From Streptococcus oralis (GTDB lineage: Bacteria > Bacillota > Bacilli > Lactobacillales > Streptococcaceae), in assembly GCF_001075875.1 (NCBI RefSeq), contig NZ_JUOS01000185.1:1-54407 (forward strand): a stretch of 54,407 bases of DNA, in the 5' to 3' direction. Within the stretch, counting starts at the first letter, position 1; each line of letters starts with the position of its first letter. The position numbers and the translations under genes were made by a program. Under the pieces are notes generated by a model. That model made no database searches and was not told the DNA's origin. It worked only from the letters and a program-made list of their open reading frames with translations. Of the stretch, positions 44,746 through 54,390 are shown piece by piece.

Positions 44746-47397
44746 ATGGCTGATAAAAAAACTGTAACACCAGAAGAAAAGAAACTCGCTGCTGAAAAGC
44801 ATGTCGATGGTTTGGTGCAAAAAGCTTTAGTTGCCCTTGAAGAAATGCGTAAACTTGACCAAGATCAAGTCGATTATATCGTAGCAAAAGCTTCAGTTGC
44901 TGCACTTGATGCTCACGGAGAATTGGCTTTACATGCCTTTGAAGAAACAGGACGTGGAGTATTTGAAGATAAAGCAACTAAAAACCTATTTGCTTGTGAG
45001 CACGTGGTAAATAACATGCGCCACACTAAAACAGTTGGTGTTATCGAAGAAGATGATGTAACAGGATTGACTCTTATCGCTGAACCAGTTGGTGTTGTTT
45101 GTGGTATCACTCCAACAACAAACCCTACTTCAACAGCAATCTTTAAAGCGTTGATTTCATTGAAGACTCGTAATCCTATTGTCTTTGCATTCCACCCATC
45201 AGCTCAAGAATCATCAGCTCACGCAGCTCAAATCGTTCGTGATGCAGCGATTAAAGCAGGTGCTCCTGAAAACTGTGTACAGTGGATTACTGAACCGTCT
45301 ATGGAAGCAACTAGTGCATTGATGAACCACGAAGGTATTGCAACAATCCTTGCAACAGGTGGTAATGCCATGGTTAAAGCGGCATACTCATGTGGTAAAC
45401 CAGCTCTTGGGGTAGGTGCCGGAAACGTTCCAGCTTATGTTGAAAAATCAGCTAACATCCGCCAAGCTGCTCACGATATCGTAATGTCTAAATCATTTGA
45501 CAATGGTATGGTCTGTGCATCTGAACAAGCGGTTATCATTGATAAAGAAATTTACGATGAATTTGTAGCAGAGTTCAAATCTTACCATACTTACTTTGTA
45601 AACAAAAAAGAAAAAGCACTTCTTGAAGAGTTCTGCTTCGGCGTGAAAGCAAATAGCAAAAACTGTGCTGGTGCAAAATTGAACGCTGACATCGTTGGTA
45701 AACCAGCAACTTGGATTGCAGAACAAGCAGGATTTACTGTTCCAGAAGGAACAAACATTCTTGCTGCAGAATGTAAAGAAGTTGGTGAAAACGAGCCATT
45801 GACTCGTGAAAAATTGTCACCAGTTATCGCAGTTTTGAAATCTGAAAGCCGTGAAGATGGTATTGCTAAAGCTCGTCAAATGGTTGAATTTAACGGTCTT
45901 GGACACTCAGCTGCCATCCATACTGCTGATGAAGAATTGACTAAAGAATTTGGTAAAGCTGTTAAAGCTATTCGTGTTATCTGTAACTCACCTTCTACTT
46001 TCGGTGGTATCGGGGACGTTTACAATGCCTTCTTGCCATCATTGACACTCGGATGTGGTTCTTACGGACGTAACTCAGTTGGGGATAACGTTAGCGCCAT
46101 TAACCTCTTGAATATCAAAAAAGTCGGAAGACGGAGAAATAACATGCAATGGATGAAACTTCCTTCAAAAACATACTTTGAACGTGATTCAATTCAATAC
46201 CTTCAAAAATGTCGTGACGTTGAGCGTGTCATGATCGTTACTGACCACGCTATGGTAGAGCTTGGCTTCCTTGATCGTATCATCGAACAACTTGACCTTC
46301 GTCGCAATAAGGTTGTTTACCAAATCTTTGCAGATGTAGAACCAGATCCAGATATCACTACAGTTGAACGTGGTACTGAGATTATGCGCTCTTTCAAACC
46401 AGATACAATCATCGCTCTTGGTGGTGGTTCACCAATGGATGCTGCTAAAGTAATGTGGCTCTTCTATGAGCAACCAGAAGTGGACTTCCGTGACCTTGTA
46501 CAAAAATTCATGGATATCCGTAAACGTGCCTTCAAATTCCCATTGCTTGGTAAGAAGACTAAATTCATCGCTATCCCAACTACATCTGGTACAGGATCTG
46601 AAGTAACTCCATTTGCCGTTATCTCTGATAAAGCAAACAACCGTAAATACCCAATCGCTGACTACTCATTGACACCAACTGTGGCAATCGTTGACCCTGC
46701 TTTGGTATTGACAGTTCCTGGATTTGTTGCTGCTGACACTGGTATGGACGTATTGACTCACGCGACTGAAGCTTACGTATCACAAATGGCTAGCGACTAC
46801 ACTGACGGTCTTGCTCTTCAAGCGATCAAACTTGTATTCGAAAACCTCGAAAGCTCAGTTAAGAATGCAGACTTCCACTCACGTGAGAAAATGCATAATG
46901 CTTCAACAATCGCTGGTATGGCCTTTGCGAATGCCTTCCTAGGTATTTCTCACTCAATGGCCCATAAGATTGGTGCGCAATTCCACACAATCCATGGTCG
47001 TACAAATGCAATCTTGCTTCCATACGTTATCCGTTACAATGGTACTCGCCCAGCTAAGACAGCTACATGGCCTAAGTACAACTACTACCGTGCAGACGAG
47101 AAATATCAAGATATCGCTCGTATGCTTGGACTTCCAGCTTCTACACCAGAAGAAGGGGTTGAATCTTACGCAAAAGCTGTTTACGAACTCGGTGAGCGCG
47201 TAGGTATCCAAATGAACTTCAAAGCACAAGGTGTTGACGAAAAAGAATGGAAAGAACACTCACGTGAATTGGCCTTCCTTGCTTATGAAGATCAATGTTC
47301 ACCTGCAAACCCACGCCTTCCAATGGTTGACCATATGCAAGAAATCATCGAAGATGCTTACTATGGTTACAAAGAAAGACCAGGACGCCGTAAATAA
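44746..47397 (+). CDS. adhE: Bifunctional acetaldehyde-CoA/alcohol dehydrogenase AdhE
   Basis: An 883-residue fusion that reduces acetyl-CoA to ethanol in two NADH steps, regenerating NAD in fermentation; the family forms spirosomes. N-terminal aldehyde dehydrogenase (about 1-440) with its Cys in NGMVCASEQ; C-terminal iron alcohol dehydrogenase (about 460-880) with GGGSPMDAAK and metal ligands in FLGISHSMAHKIGAQFHTIHG. ATG at 44746 follows GGAGG by six bases; a GTG at 44695 lies at the predicted transcription start and is rejected. The NADH-sensing Rex-like sites upstream fit its role. Confidence 0.96.
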   Translation: MADKKTVTPEEKKLAAEKHVDGLVQKALVALEEMRKLDQDQVDYIVAKASVAALDAHGELALHAFEETGRGVFEDKATKNLFACEHVVNNMRHTKTVGVIEEDDVTGLTLIAEPVGVVCGITPTTNPTSTAIFKALISLKTRNPIVFAFHPSAQESSAHAAQIVRDAAIKAGAPENCVQWITEPSMEATSALMNHEGIATILATGGNAMVKAAYSCGKPALGVGAGNVPAYVEKSANIRQAAHDIVMSKSFDNGMVCASEQAVIIDKEIYDEFVAEFKSYHTYFVNKKEKALLEEFCFGVKANSKNCAGAKLNADIVGKPATWIAEQAGFTVPEGTNILAAECKEVGENEPLTREKLSPVIAVLKSESREDGIAKARQMVEFNGLGHSAAIHTADEELTKEFGKAVKAIRVICNSPSTFGGIGDVYNAFLPSLTLGCGSYGRNSVGDNVSAINLLNIKKVGRRRNNMQWMKLPSKTYFERDSIQYLQKCRDVERVMIVTDHAMVELGFLDRIIEQLDLRRNKVVYQIFADVEPDPDITTVERGTEIMRSFKPDTIIALGGGSPMDAAKVMWLFYEQPEVDFRDLVQKFMDIRKRAFKFPLLGKKTKFIAIPTTSGTGSEVTPFAVISDKANNRKYPIADYSLTPTVAIVDPALVLTVPGFVAADTGMDVLTHATEAYVSQMASDYTDGLALQAIKLVFENLESSVKNADFHSREKMHNASTIAGMAFANAFLGISHSMAHKIGAQFHTIHGRTNAILLPYVIRYNGTRPAKTATWPKYNYYRADEKYQDIARMLGLPASTPEEGVESYAKAVYELGERVGIQMNFKAQGVDEKEWKEHSRELAFLAYEDQCSPANPRLPMVDHMQEIIEDAYYGYKERPGRRK

Positions 47398-47410
47398 TTG
47401 TTATCAGCCT

Positions 47411-47438
47411 AGAGGCAGGAATTTCCTGTCTCTTTTTT
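47411..47438 (+). terminator. Terminator of adhE
   Basis: AGAG-CAGGAA and TTCCTG-CTCT arms (one G and one T bulge), then six T. Confidence 0.8.
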
Positions 47439-47473
47439 GTGAAACTGGAGTATTGAGAATAGTTTTAAGTTTT

Positions 47474-48227
47474 CTATTTTCGTTTTTTATCAAATACTTT
47501 ATCATCAAATTGTTCAGCTAGTATAGTTGCTGAGTGATAAAGTTCCTTTGCTTTATTTTTATCATTTTCAAAATAAAGATAGCACTTAGCTTCAAATACT
47601 GAAATTCCAGGTTTATAGACTTGCAACATTGTTACTTATAAAATTTCATTCATCTTTTTTACTAGAGATATCATATGCTTATAGTCATTATGAACAACAT
47701 AAACACCCGCTATGGCACAAAGAACTGATAGTAGCTCTACATTATACATTTCATCACTAACTAATTGCTGTTTCAACAACTTAATCCGGAAATCATCTAA
47801 TGCTCTCTTCTATAAATCAAGTCTTGACATTGCATAGCAAAATAATCAATTAATAGTAAATCATTGAATGTGTAAACTTGCTTTAGTGTTACTTGCTTAA
47901 AATAATCATCAAAAATATCTTCAGCGAAACTACCTGTCCCTGTTCTTATCAAGTCTAATATTCTTTCAATCAAGTCTAGACTCAGCAACTCTTCCTCAGG
48001 AAGAGCTAGTTCTTTATTTTCAAGAAAAGTATCTATCGGAACTTCTAATCGCTTAGATAAATATTGTAACTTAGTAATTGTTGGCAAGGATTGCCCAAGC
48101 TCAGTACGCATCAGCTGTTTGATTATTAAGTCAGCTTCTGTCCACAGACCTCTTCTCTCATCAATTTGTGACGTTCACGTTCCTGTCTTACTCTATGACC
48201 AATTTCAGTTTTAATATCTGTTGTCAT
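47474..48227 (-). pseudogene. Decayed XRE/TPR transcriptional regulator (PlcR/TprA/Rgg-like)
   Basis: ATG at 48227 with AAGAGG before it opens a frame MTTDIKTEIGHRVRQERERH then KLMREEVCG, the start of an XRE helix-turn-helix. The frame then stops near 48130, while the next frame continues the same domain (EADLIIKQLMRTELGQSLPT, then ITKLQYLSKRLEVPIDTFLE), so there is a frameshift. That frame runs to 47797. The remaining TPR-like helices (RALDDFRIKLLKQQLVSDE onward) follow in pieces broken by stops near 47795 and 47640 and end near 47474. At least three lesions; an old loss. An intact relative would be about 250-285 residues and peptide-responsive. Confidence 0.8.
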
Positions 48228-48284
48228 TCTTACCTCTTAACCACAATCCATAAATTAACATACTTTTAATTCTTCGGCTAAAAA

Positions 48285-48845
48285 TTAACAATAATTCTTT
48301 TTCAAATCCGTCATATTATTTTCTAAAACTTGGATGTCTTGGCTGACTTTGAGAATGACAATGCTGCCTTGAATACTGGAGATGACTTGACGGGCCTGCA
48401 ACTGCGCCCGCTCTTCTGACCAGTCAGCATGCAGGTCTTGCAAGAGGCTGGCTAACTTCTCTGTCCATTGGGTCATAAAATCATTGAGAGGACAGCGGAA
48501 GTTCTCATCTTCTGTGGACAATTCCACAATCAGATTACCAATTGGGCAACCATAAAAGACCGTCTGACTTTCATGAAATTGACAAACCCAGTCAATCATA
48601 TCCGAAAACTTGTCACTATCAGACTTGTCTGCTTCAAAAATATCTTCAAAAAGCTCTTTTCGCCAATTTGCTAAAATATCTTGAATGACCGTCAAACCAA
48701 TTTCCTTCTTAGATTTGAAATAATAATAAAGCTGTCCCTTGCCAACATCAGCTGCCTCCATGATGTCACTGATGGAGGTGGCCACATAACCCTTCTGATA
48801 AATCAATTCCTCAGCACTTTGTAAAATACGCTCTTTAACGCTCAT
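48285..48845 (-). CDS. TetR-family regulator
   Basis: A 186-residue TetR/AcrR protein. Helix-turn-helix at about residues 22-50 (TSISDIMEAADVGKGQLYYY then FKSK); the C-terminal ligand domain includes FYGCPIGNLIVEL. ATG at 48845 follows GAGGTGA by five bases, and the promoter (TTGGTC, 17 bases, TGC-TATAAT at 48873-48868) lies inside the longer open frame, ruling out the upstream ATG. It is divergent from the isochorismatase-like gene, whose promoter holds an ACCGAACGGT dyad, its likely operator. Confidence 0.88.
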   Translation of the reverse strand: MSVKERILQSAEELIYQKGYVATSISDIMEAADVGKGQLYYYFKSKKEIGLTVIQDILANWRKELFEDIFEADKSDSDKFSDMIDWVCQFHESQTVFYGCPIGNLIVELSTEDENFRCPLNDFMTQWTEKLASLLQDLHADWSEERAQLQARQVISSIQGSIVILKVSQDIQVLENNMTDLKKNYC

Positions 48846-48867
48846 CTGCTCACCTCTCTTTTTCCCT

Positions 48868-48896
48868 ATTATAGCAGATTCAGAGTCTGAGACCAA
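48868..48896 (-). promoter_or_regulatory. Promoter of the tetR gene
   Basis: Minus strand TTGGTC (48896-48891), 17 bases, TGC-TATAAT (-10 at 48873-48868). The spacer has an imperfect dyad around CAGATTCAGAGTCTG. Confidence 0.7.
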
Positions 48897-48986
48897 ACAA
48901 TTGAAACCACCACCTTTTGCCACTGTTTTATCATTAAAATTTTTGTTCTGAGCAAATTGATTTACAAATTCAATTTTAGATGTTAT

Positions 48987-49005
48987 TATAATTGTACCGA
49001 ACGGT
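48987..49005 (+). promoter_or_regulatory. Hydrolase promoter and TetR-type operator
   Basis: TATAAT (48987-48992) followed by ACCGAACGGT (48996-49005), a perfect dyad of four-base arms around AA, placed over the expected transcription start. Confidence 0.6.
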
Positions 49006-49098
49006 CAGTATATAACTAAAACTACCATTTGGAAAATCATCAAACTAACAGTCTAAATTCCTATTGGCTGTTAATCAAATCATATTAGGAGGAACCTC

Positions 49099-49722
49099 AT
49101 GTTCAATCAGAAAAATGTCGCATTTGTTATCACAGACCCACAAGTTGAATTCCTAAAACATACTGGTAAAGGATTCGGAGCAACTAAAGACGTTCTTGAA
49201 AAAGTTAATACTATTGAAAATCTGACAAAGCTTTTCGCTCTTGCTAAAGAGCGTGGCTACAAGCGTTTTATCTCACCGCACTACTTCTATCCACACGATC
49301 ACAAGTGGCAATTTAAAGCTGCTGGTGAAACGATGATGATTGAAAACGAAATGTTTTGGCGTGATAGCCAGTATTCAGCAATTCCAGAAGGCTCTGGAGC
49401 AGATATGATTGAAGAGATTAAACCATTTTTGGATGAAGATACTATTGTTGTCAACGGACATAAAATTTTTGGCCCAGAAAGCAACGATCTTAACCTTCAA
49501 CTCCGCAAAAATGGTATCGACACCGTCATCTTGGCTGGTATGAATGCTAATCTCTGCGTGGATTCACACATGCGTGAACTCATAGAATTAGGCTACAATG
49601 TCATTGTTGTTAACGATGCTGTCGGTGCTCCAGGTGAAGAAGCCTACCAAGCTGCCCTGACAAACTATGGCTACATTGCCAACCAAGTTTTGACAACTGA
49701 GGAAGTTATCGCTCAACTTTAG
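49099..49722 (+). CDS. Isochorismatase-family cysteine hydrolase
   Basis: A 207-residue hydrolase of the isochorismatase/nicotinamidase-like fold. The triad is visible: Asp13 in VITDPQVEF, Lys in VNGHKIFGPES (about 120) and Cys in AGMNANLCVDSHMRE (about 152). The substrate (an amide or vinyl ether) is unknown; the TetR regulator next door suggests an inducible response to some compound. TAGGAGGAACCTC precedes ATG. No clear terminator follows. Confidence 0.85.
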   Translation: MFNQKNVAFVITDPQVEFLKHTGKGFGATKDVLEKVNTIENLTKLFALAKERGYKRFISPHYFYPHDHKWQFKAAGETMMIENEMFWRDSQYSAIPEGSGADMIEEIKPFLDEDTIVVNGHKIFGPESNDLNLQLRKNGIDTVILAGMNANLCVDSHMRELIELGYNVIVVNDAVGAPGEEAYQAALTNYGYIANQVLTTEEVIAQL

Positions 49723-49944
49723 AAAAAGGAAAGTTGTAAATGACTATGTAGACAAAGAAAGACAGCGGTATAGGCTTTCAAAGGAGAAAGGGAAATAAGC
49801 GAGATATAGACAAAAAACAATGCCCATACTTGCAATTCAACTTAAATAGTTATATAATAGGTTTGTTGAAAGGTGATTTGTAGTGATTCAAGTTACTCTT
49901 TTCACAATAAAATTTTCATGATTTTCATAAGGAGGAAATCACTA
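49723..49944 (+). promoter_or_regulatory. Spacer with the gap promoter
   Basis: TTGCAA (49830-49835), 17 bases, TATAAT (49853-49858), a strong promoter about 85 bases before the GAPDH start. The first 100 bases hold only a weak GAAAG/CTTTC hairpin. Confidence 0.7.
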
Positions 49945-50955
49945 ATGGTAGTTAAAGTTGGTATTAACGGTTTCGGACGTATCGGTCGTCTTGCTTTCCG
50001 CCGTATCCAAAACGTAGAAGGTGTTGAAGTTACTCGCATCAACGACCTTACAGATCCAGTTATGCTTGCACACTTGTTGAAATATGACACAACTCAAGGT
50101 CGTTTCGACGGAACTGTGGAAGTTAAAGAAGGTGGATTTGAAGTTAACGGTAAATTCGTTAAAGTTTCTGCTGAACGTGATCCAGAACAAATTGACTGGG
50201 CTAACGACGGTGTAGAAATCGTTCTTGAAGCAACTGGTTTCTTTGCTACTAAAGCAGCTGCTGAAAAACACTTGCACCCAGGTGGAGCTAAAAAAGTTGT
50301 TATCACTGCTCCTGGTGGATCAGATGTTAAAACAGTTGTATTTAACACTAACCACGACGTTCTTGACGGTACTGAAACAGTTATCTCAGGTGCTTCATGT
50401 ACTACAAACTGCTTGGCTCCAATGGCTAAAGCTCTTCAAGATAACTTCGGTGTTGTTGAAGGATTGATGACTACTATCCACGCTTACACTGGTGACCAAA
50501 TGATTCTTGACGGACCACACCGTAAAGGTGACCTCCGTCGTGCTCGCGCTGGTGCTGCTAACATCGTACCTAACTCAACTGGTGCTGCTAAAGCTATCGG
50601 TCTTGTAATCCCAGAATTGAACGGTAAACTTGACGGAGCTGCACAACGTGTTCCAACTCCAACTGGATCAGTTACTGAATTGGTAGCTGTTCTTGAAAAG
50701 AACGTTACTGTTGATGAAGTGAATGCAGCTATGAAAGCAGTAGCCAATGAATCATACGGTTACACAGAAGATCCAATCGTATCTTCAGATGTTGTAGGTA
50801 TGTCTTACGGATCATTGTTTGACGCAACTCAAACTAAAGTTCTTGACGTTGACGGTAAACAATTGGTTAAAGTTGTTTCATGGTACGACAACGAAATGTC
50901 ATACACTGCACAACTTGTACGTACTCTTGAATACTTCGCTAAAATCGCTAAATAA
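49945..50955 (+). CDS. gap: Glyceraldehyde-3-phosphate dehydrogenase
   Basis: A 336-residue NAD-dependent glycolytic enzyme, also found on the streptococcal surface where it binds host proteins. NAD-binding [12 protein letters not shown] at residues 7-18 and catalytic Cys152 in [12 protein letters not shown]. The start [14 protein letters not shown] is chosen because AAGGAGG lies nine bases upstream; an ATG 24 codons earlier lies in the leader. Strong, codon-biased gene with its own promoter and terminator. Confidence 0.97.
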   Translation: MVVKVGINGFGRIGRLAFRRIQNVEGVEVTRINDLTDPVMLAHLLKYDTTQGRFDGTVEVKEGGFEVNGKFVKVSAERDPEQIDWANDGVEIVLEATGFFATKAAAEKHLHPGGAKKVVITAPGGSDVKTVVFNTNHDVLDGTETVISGASCTTNCLAPMAKALQDNFGVVEGLMTTIHAYTGDQMILDGPHRKGDLRRARAGAANIVPNSTGAAKAIGLVIPELNGKLDGAAQRVPTPTGSVTELVAVLEKNVTVDEVNAAMKAVANESYGYTEDPIVSSDVVGMSYGSLFDATQTKVLDVDGKQLVKVVSWYDNEMSYTAQLVRTLEYFAKIAK

Positions 50956-50967
50956 TTCTTGAGTTGA

Positions 50968-50999
50968 TAAAAGCAAGGCCAATCGGTCTTGCTTTTTTT
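50968..50999 (+). terminator. Terminator of gap
   Basis: AAAGCAAG..CC and GG..CTTGCTTT arms then a T run of seven. Confidence 0.85.
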
Positions 51000-51028
51000 G
51001 TATCTATAAGAAGAAATGGATGAAAGTG

Positions 51029-51904
51029 TCATCCATTTTGGTTTAATTCTCTTTCAAATGTGTCTGATAGCGCAGTAAAGCTTAATTTGTTTAAAGTCAG
51101 AGGATGGACAAAGGAAAGTTTAAATGCATGAAGCATTAGTCTTTTAGTTTTTGAATGTGGATTGTAGAGAGGGTCTCCAAGGATTGGATGACCGTGGTGA
51201 GATAGATGAACTCGAATCTGATGAGTACGTCCTGTTTTTAATCGACAACGAAGAAGACTGGTCTTGTTTTGAAATTGTTTCAATCGAGTTACATGAGTTT
51301 CAGCATATTGACCATTTTTTTGATCTACCACCCGTTTTCTAGGATCGTGACGATCGCGACCGATTTTGTCTCGAAAGACAAGCTCTTTAGTTCTTATTTT
51401 TCCCTCAACCAGAGCCCAGTATTCGCGGGAGATTTCTTTTTTCTCCAATAATCGATTGAGGATGGGCAGTATAAATGGATTTTTAGCAAAGAGGATGAGA
51501 CCGCTCGTTTCCTTATCTAGCCGATGGACAACATAGCAAGTCTGGGCTACATAGGCGCTAACATGATTGAGAAGAGCAATCTCATCTGGTTGATTGCCGT
51601 GAGTTTTCATTCCTTCAGGTTTGTTGACGATGATTAAATGTTGGTCCTGATAAACTTCTTGGACAAGATTAGGATTCCCCCAAACAATTTCTTTTGTAGG
51701 GTAGTCTTCCTCATCGAAAATCAGTTGACATTCATCTCCGGCTTTGACAGTTTGATGCCAATGGACTTCTTCTTGATTGATGAGAATGTGCTTTTTAATT
51801 CTCAAGAAATGCCGTATTTTTCTCGGAATGAGTAGTTGCTCCTCCAAGAAGATTTTGACAGTCATTTCAGGAAGAGAATCAGGTATAACAAAGGTAAATT
51901 TCAT
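51029..51904 (-). CDS. RluA-family pseudouridine synthase
   Basis: A 291-residue RNA pseudouridine synthase. The N-terminus (about 15-75) has an S4-like part (IPRKIRHFLRIKKHILINQE), and the catalytic motif is HRLDKETSGLILFAK with its Asp near residue 129. The C-terminal TGRTHQIRVHLSHHGHPILGD is the RluA/RluC/RluD signature. Target uridine (23S rRNA or tRNA) is not readable. No ribosome site precedes ATG; instead an extended -10 ends six bases before it. Confidence 0.88.
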   Translation of the reverse strand: MKFTFVIPDSLPEMTVKIFLEEQLLIPRKIRHFLRIKKHILINQEEVHWHQTVKAGDECQLIFDEEDYPTKEIVWGNPNLVQEVYQDQHLIIVNKPEGMKTHGNQPDEIALLNHVSAYVAQTCYVVHRLDKETSGLILFAKNPFILPILNRLLEKKEISREYWALVEGKIRTKELVFRDKIGRDRHDPRKRVVDQKNGQYAETHVTRLKQFQNKTSLLRCRLKTGRTHQIRVHLSHHGHPILGDPLYNPHSKTKRLMLHAFKLSFVHPLTLNKLSFTALSDTFERELNQNG

Positions 51905-51919
51905 ACAGATATTGTAACA
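51905..51919 (-). promoter_or_regulatory. Extended -10 abutting the pseudouridine synthase start
   Basis: Minus strand TGT-TACAAT (-10 at 51916-51911), then ATCTGT, then ATG at 51904. The predicted start site is the A of ATG: a leaderless transcript. Confidence 0.55.
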
Positions 51920-51957
51920 AAAAATAGATTATTTGGATAGAGAAACTAGCTAAATTC

Positions 51958-51992
51958 TTGTCTTCCTATGGGGAAGATGATAAAATAAACGC
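51958..51992 (+). promoter_or_regulatory. Promoter of pbp2a, leaderless layout
   Basis: TTGTCT (51958-51963), 17 bases, TGA-TAAAAT (-10 at 51981-51986), then AAACGC and ATG at 51993. There is no Shine-Dalgarno sequence between promoter and start. Confidence 0.6.
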
Positions 51993-54218
51993 ATGAAATT
52001 AGATACATTATTTGAAAAATTTCTTTCTTTATTTAAAAAAGAAGAATCTGAAATGGAAGAAATAGAAATCGATGAAGTTAATAATGAAGAAAATACCTCG
52101 ACTAATTTAAGACGGTCAAGAGGTGGGCGAAAGAAAGTTGGGCAAGTCGGACCTATTCGAAAATTTTGGCGTCGCTATCATCTGACAAAAATCTTTCTAA
52201 TTCTCGGACTAAGTGCAAGCTTGTTTGTTGGTGTCTATCTATTTGCCTTGGCTAAATCGACAAATGTTACAGACTTGCAGAATGCTTTGAAAACACGAAC
52301 GGTGATTTTTGACAGAGAAGAGAATGAGGCTGGTGCATTGTCAGGCCAAAAAGGGACCTATGTTGAGCTCTCGGAAATTAGTGAAGACTTGCAGAATGCT
52401 GTTATTGCGACAGAAGATAGAAGCTTCTATAAAAATAGTGGAATTAACTATAGTCGTTTTTTCCTAGCTATCCTAACAGCTGGTCGCTCGGGTGGTGGTT
52501 CTACAATTACCCAACAGTTAGCGAAAAATGCTTATCTTTCACAAGACCAAACTGTTCAGAGAAAGGCTAAAGAATTCTTCCTTGCTTTAGAATTAACCAA
52601 AAAATACAGTAAAAAAGAAATTCTAACCATGTATTTGAACAATGCCTACTTCGGTAATGGAGTTTGGGGTGTTGAGGATGCTAGTAAAAAGTACTTTGGA
52701 GTTTCGGCATCGGAATTAACTCTTGATGAAGCCGCCACTTTAGCAGGTGTGCTTAAAGGCCCAGAATTGTACAATCCTCTGAATTCCATTGAGCATTCAA
52801 CTAATCGAAGAGATACTGTCTTACAAAATATGGTGGCTGCCGGCTACCTTGATAAAAATAAGGAAGCAGAAGTAGCAAGTGTTGATATGGCTTCTCAATT
52901 GAAAGATAGTTATGAAGGGAAAATATCAGACTACCGTTATCCTTCCTATTTTGATGCAGTTGTTAATGAAGCTATTGAAAAGTATAATCTAACAGAGGAA
53001 GAAATCGTTAATAACGGTTATCGAATTTATACGGAGCTAGATCAAAATTACCAAGCAAATATGCAGGTTATCTACCAAAATACTTCGCTCTTTCCGACAG
53101 CTGAAGATGGGACACATGCAGAGTCTGGTAGTGTCGCTTTGGAGCCAAAAACAGGTGGAGTTCGAGGAGTTGTTGGTCGAGTGGCAGGGGATGATAAGAC
53201 AGGTTTCAGAAATTTTAACTATGCAACCCAATCCAAAAGAAGTCCAGGGTCTACTATTAAACCTTTGATAGTGTATACACCAGCGGTTGAAGCGGGTTGG
53301 TCTCTTAATAAGGAGTTGGATAATCATACCATGCAATATGGTGATTATAAAGTAGACAACTACGCAGGAATCAAGACATCACGAGAAGTACCCATGTATC
53401 AAGCTTTGGCTAAATCTCTAAATTTACCTGCAGTAGCTACTGTTAAAGAACTTGGAATTGATAAAGCCTTTGAAGCGGGTGAAAAGTTTGGTCTCGACAT
53501 GAGCGATGTAGATCGTGTGCTTGGAGTAGCTTTAGGTGGTGGCGTAGAAACGAACCCTCTTCAAATGGCCCAAGCCTACGCAGTGTTTGCAAATGAAGGA
53601 CTCATGCCGGATGCTCACTTTATCACCCGTATTGAAAATGCTAGTGGTCAAGTGATTGCTACTCATAAAAATACTCAAAAACGAGTGGTTGACAAATCGG
53701 TAGCTGATAAAATGACCAGTATGATGTTAGGTACTTTTACAAATGGTACAGGGGTCAGTTCATCTCCAGATAATTATGTCATGGCAGGAAAAACAGGAAC
53801 AACAGAGGCAGCCTTTAACCCAGAATATACCAGTGATCAATGGGTGATTGGCTATACCCCTGATTTAGTGATTAGTCACTGGCTTGGTTTCCCTACTACT
53901 GATGAAAATCATTATCTAGCAGGTTCGACTTCGAATGGTGCTGCTCACATTTTTAGAAGTATGGCGGAAACAATCCTACCATATACGCCAGGAAGCACTT
54001 TTACAGTTGAAAATGCTTATAAAATGAATGGTATTGCACCAGAAAATACACCTAAACAAACTACAAGTGACACTAGTACGCAGTCGGATGATATATTAGC
54101 AGATATTCGTGGACGAGCACAAAATCTGGTCGATGAAGCAGGAAAAGCTATTTCAGATGCTAAGATTAAAGAAAAAGCTCAGACAGTTTGGGATACCATT
54201 GTAGATCTGTTTCGCTAA
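51993..54218 (+). CDS. pbp2a: Class A penicillin-binding protein 2a
   Basis: A 741-residue bifunctional peptidoglycan synthase. Cytoplasmic basic N-terminus, one membrane helix (about 66-87), glycosyltransferase domain with catalytic Glu141 (ATEDRSFYKN) and GGGSTITQQLAKN, then a transpeptidase domain. In the latter the active Ser420 is in SPGSTIKP, SxN is Ser475-Leu-Asn477 and KTG is at 600-602. In streptococci Pbp2a adds strands together with Pbp1a and contributes to beta-lactam tolerance; the motifs here show no obvious resistance change. The start MKLDTLFEKFLSLFKK is conserved in pneumococcus, which supports this ATG despite the missing ribosome site. Confidence 0.95.
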   Translation: MKLDTLFEKFLSLFKKEESEMEEIEIDEVNNEENTSTNLRRSRGGRKKVGQVGPIRKFWRRYHLTKIFLILGLSASLFVGVYLFALAKSTNVTDLQNALKTRTVIFDREENEAGALSGQKGTYVELSEISEDLQNAVIATEDRSFYKNSGINYSRFFLAILTAGRSGGGSTITQQLAKNAYLSQDQTVQRKAKEFFLALELTKKYSKKEILTMYLNNAYFGNGVWGVEDASKKYFGVSASELTLDEAATLAGVLKGPELYNPLNSIEHSTNRRDTVLQNMVAAGYLDKNKEAEVASVDMASQLKDSYEGKISDYRYPSYFDAVVNEAIEKYNLTEEEIVNNGYRIYTELDQNYQANMQVIYQNTSLFPTAEDGTHAESGSVALEPKTGGVRGVVGRVAGDDKTGFRNFNYATQSKRSPGSTIKPLIVYTPAVEAGWSLNKELDNHTMQYGDYKVDNYAGIKTSREVPMYQALAKSLNLPAVATVKELGIDKAFEAGEKFGLDMSDVDRVLGVALGGGVETNPLQMAQAYAVFANEGLMPDAHFITRIENASGQVIATHKNTQKRVVDKSVADKMTSMMLGTFTNGTGVSSSPDNYVMAGKTGTTEAAFNPEYTSDQWVIGYTPDLVISHWLGFPTTDENHYLAGSTSNGAAHIFRSMAETILPYTPGSTFTVENAYKMNGIAPENTPKQTTSDTSTQSDDILADIRGRAQNLVDEAGKAISDAKIKEKAQTVWDTIVDLFR

Positions 54219-54232
54219 TACGTTTATAAGCT

Positions 54233-54265
54233 AAAAGACAAGGATTCAAATCTTTGTCTTTTTTT
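54233..54265 (+). terminator. Terminator of pbp2a
   Basis: AAAGACAA-GATT and AATC-TTGTCTTT arms then a T run. Confidence 0.85.
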
Positions 54266-54347
54266 ACCCTCACTTGTCAATATTCATACTTCCTGATACA
54301 CCTTGGACATGAAAAAACACAAGATAGGAACGATGGCCCCTCTTTCT

Positions 54348-54381
54348 CCCTTTCTCTGCTATACTACAAGCAGAGAAAGGG
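54348..54381 (+). promoter_or_regulatory. 34-base inverted repeat enclosing an extended -10
   Basis: Perfect 12-base arms CCCTTTCTCTGC (54348-54359) and GCAGAGAAAGGG (54370-54381) surround TATACTACAA. The TGC at the end of the left arm plus TATACT (54360-54365) is an extended -10. The layout is that of an operator over a promoter. Confidence 0.6.
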
Positions 54382-54390
54382 GGAAAGCAA

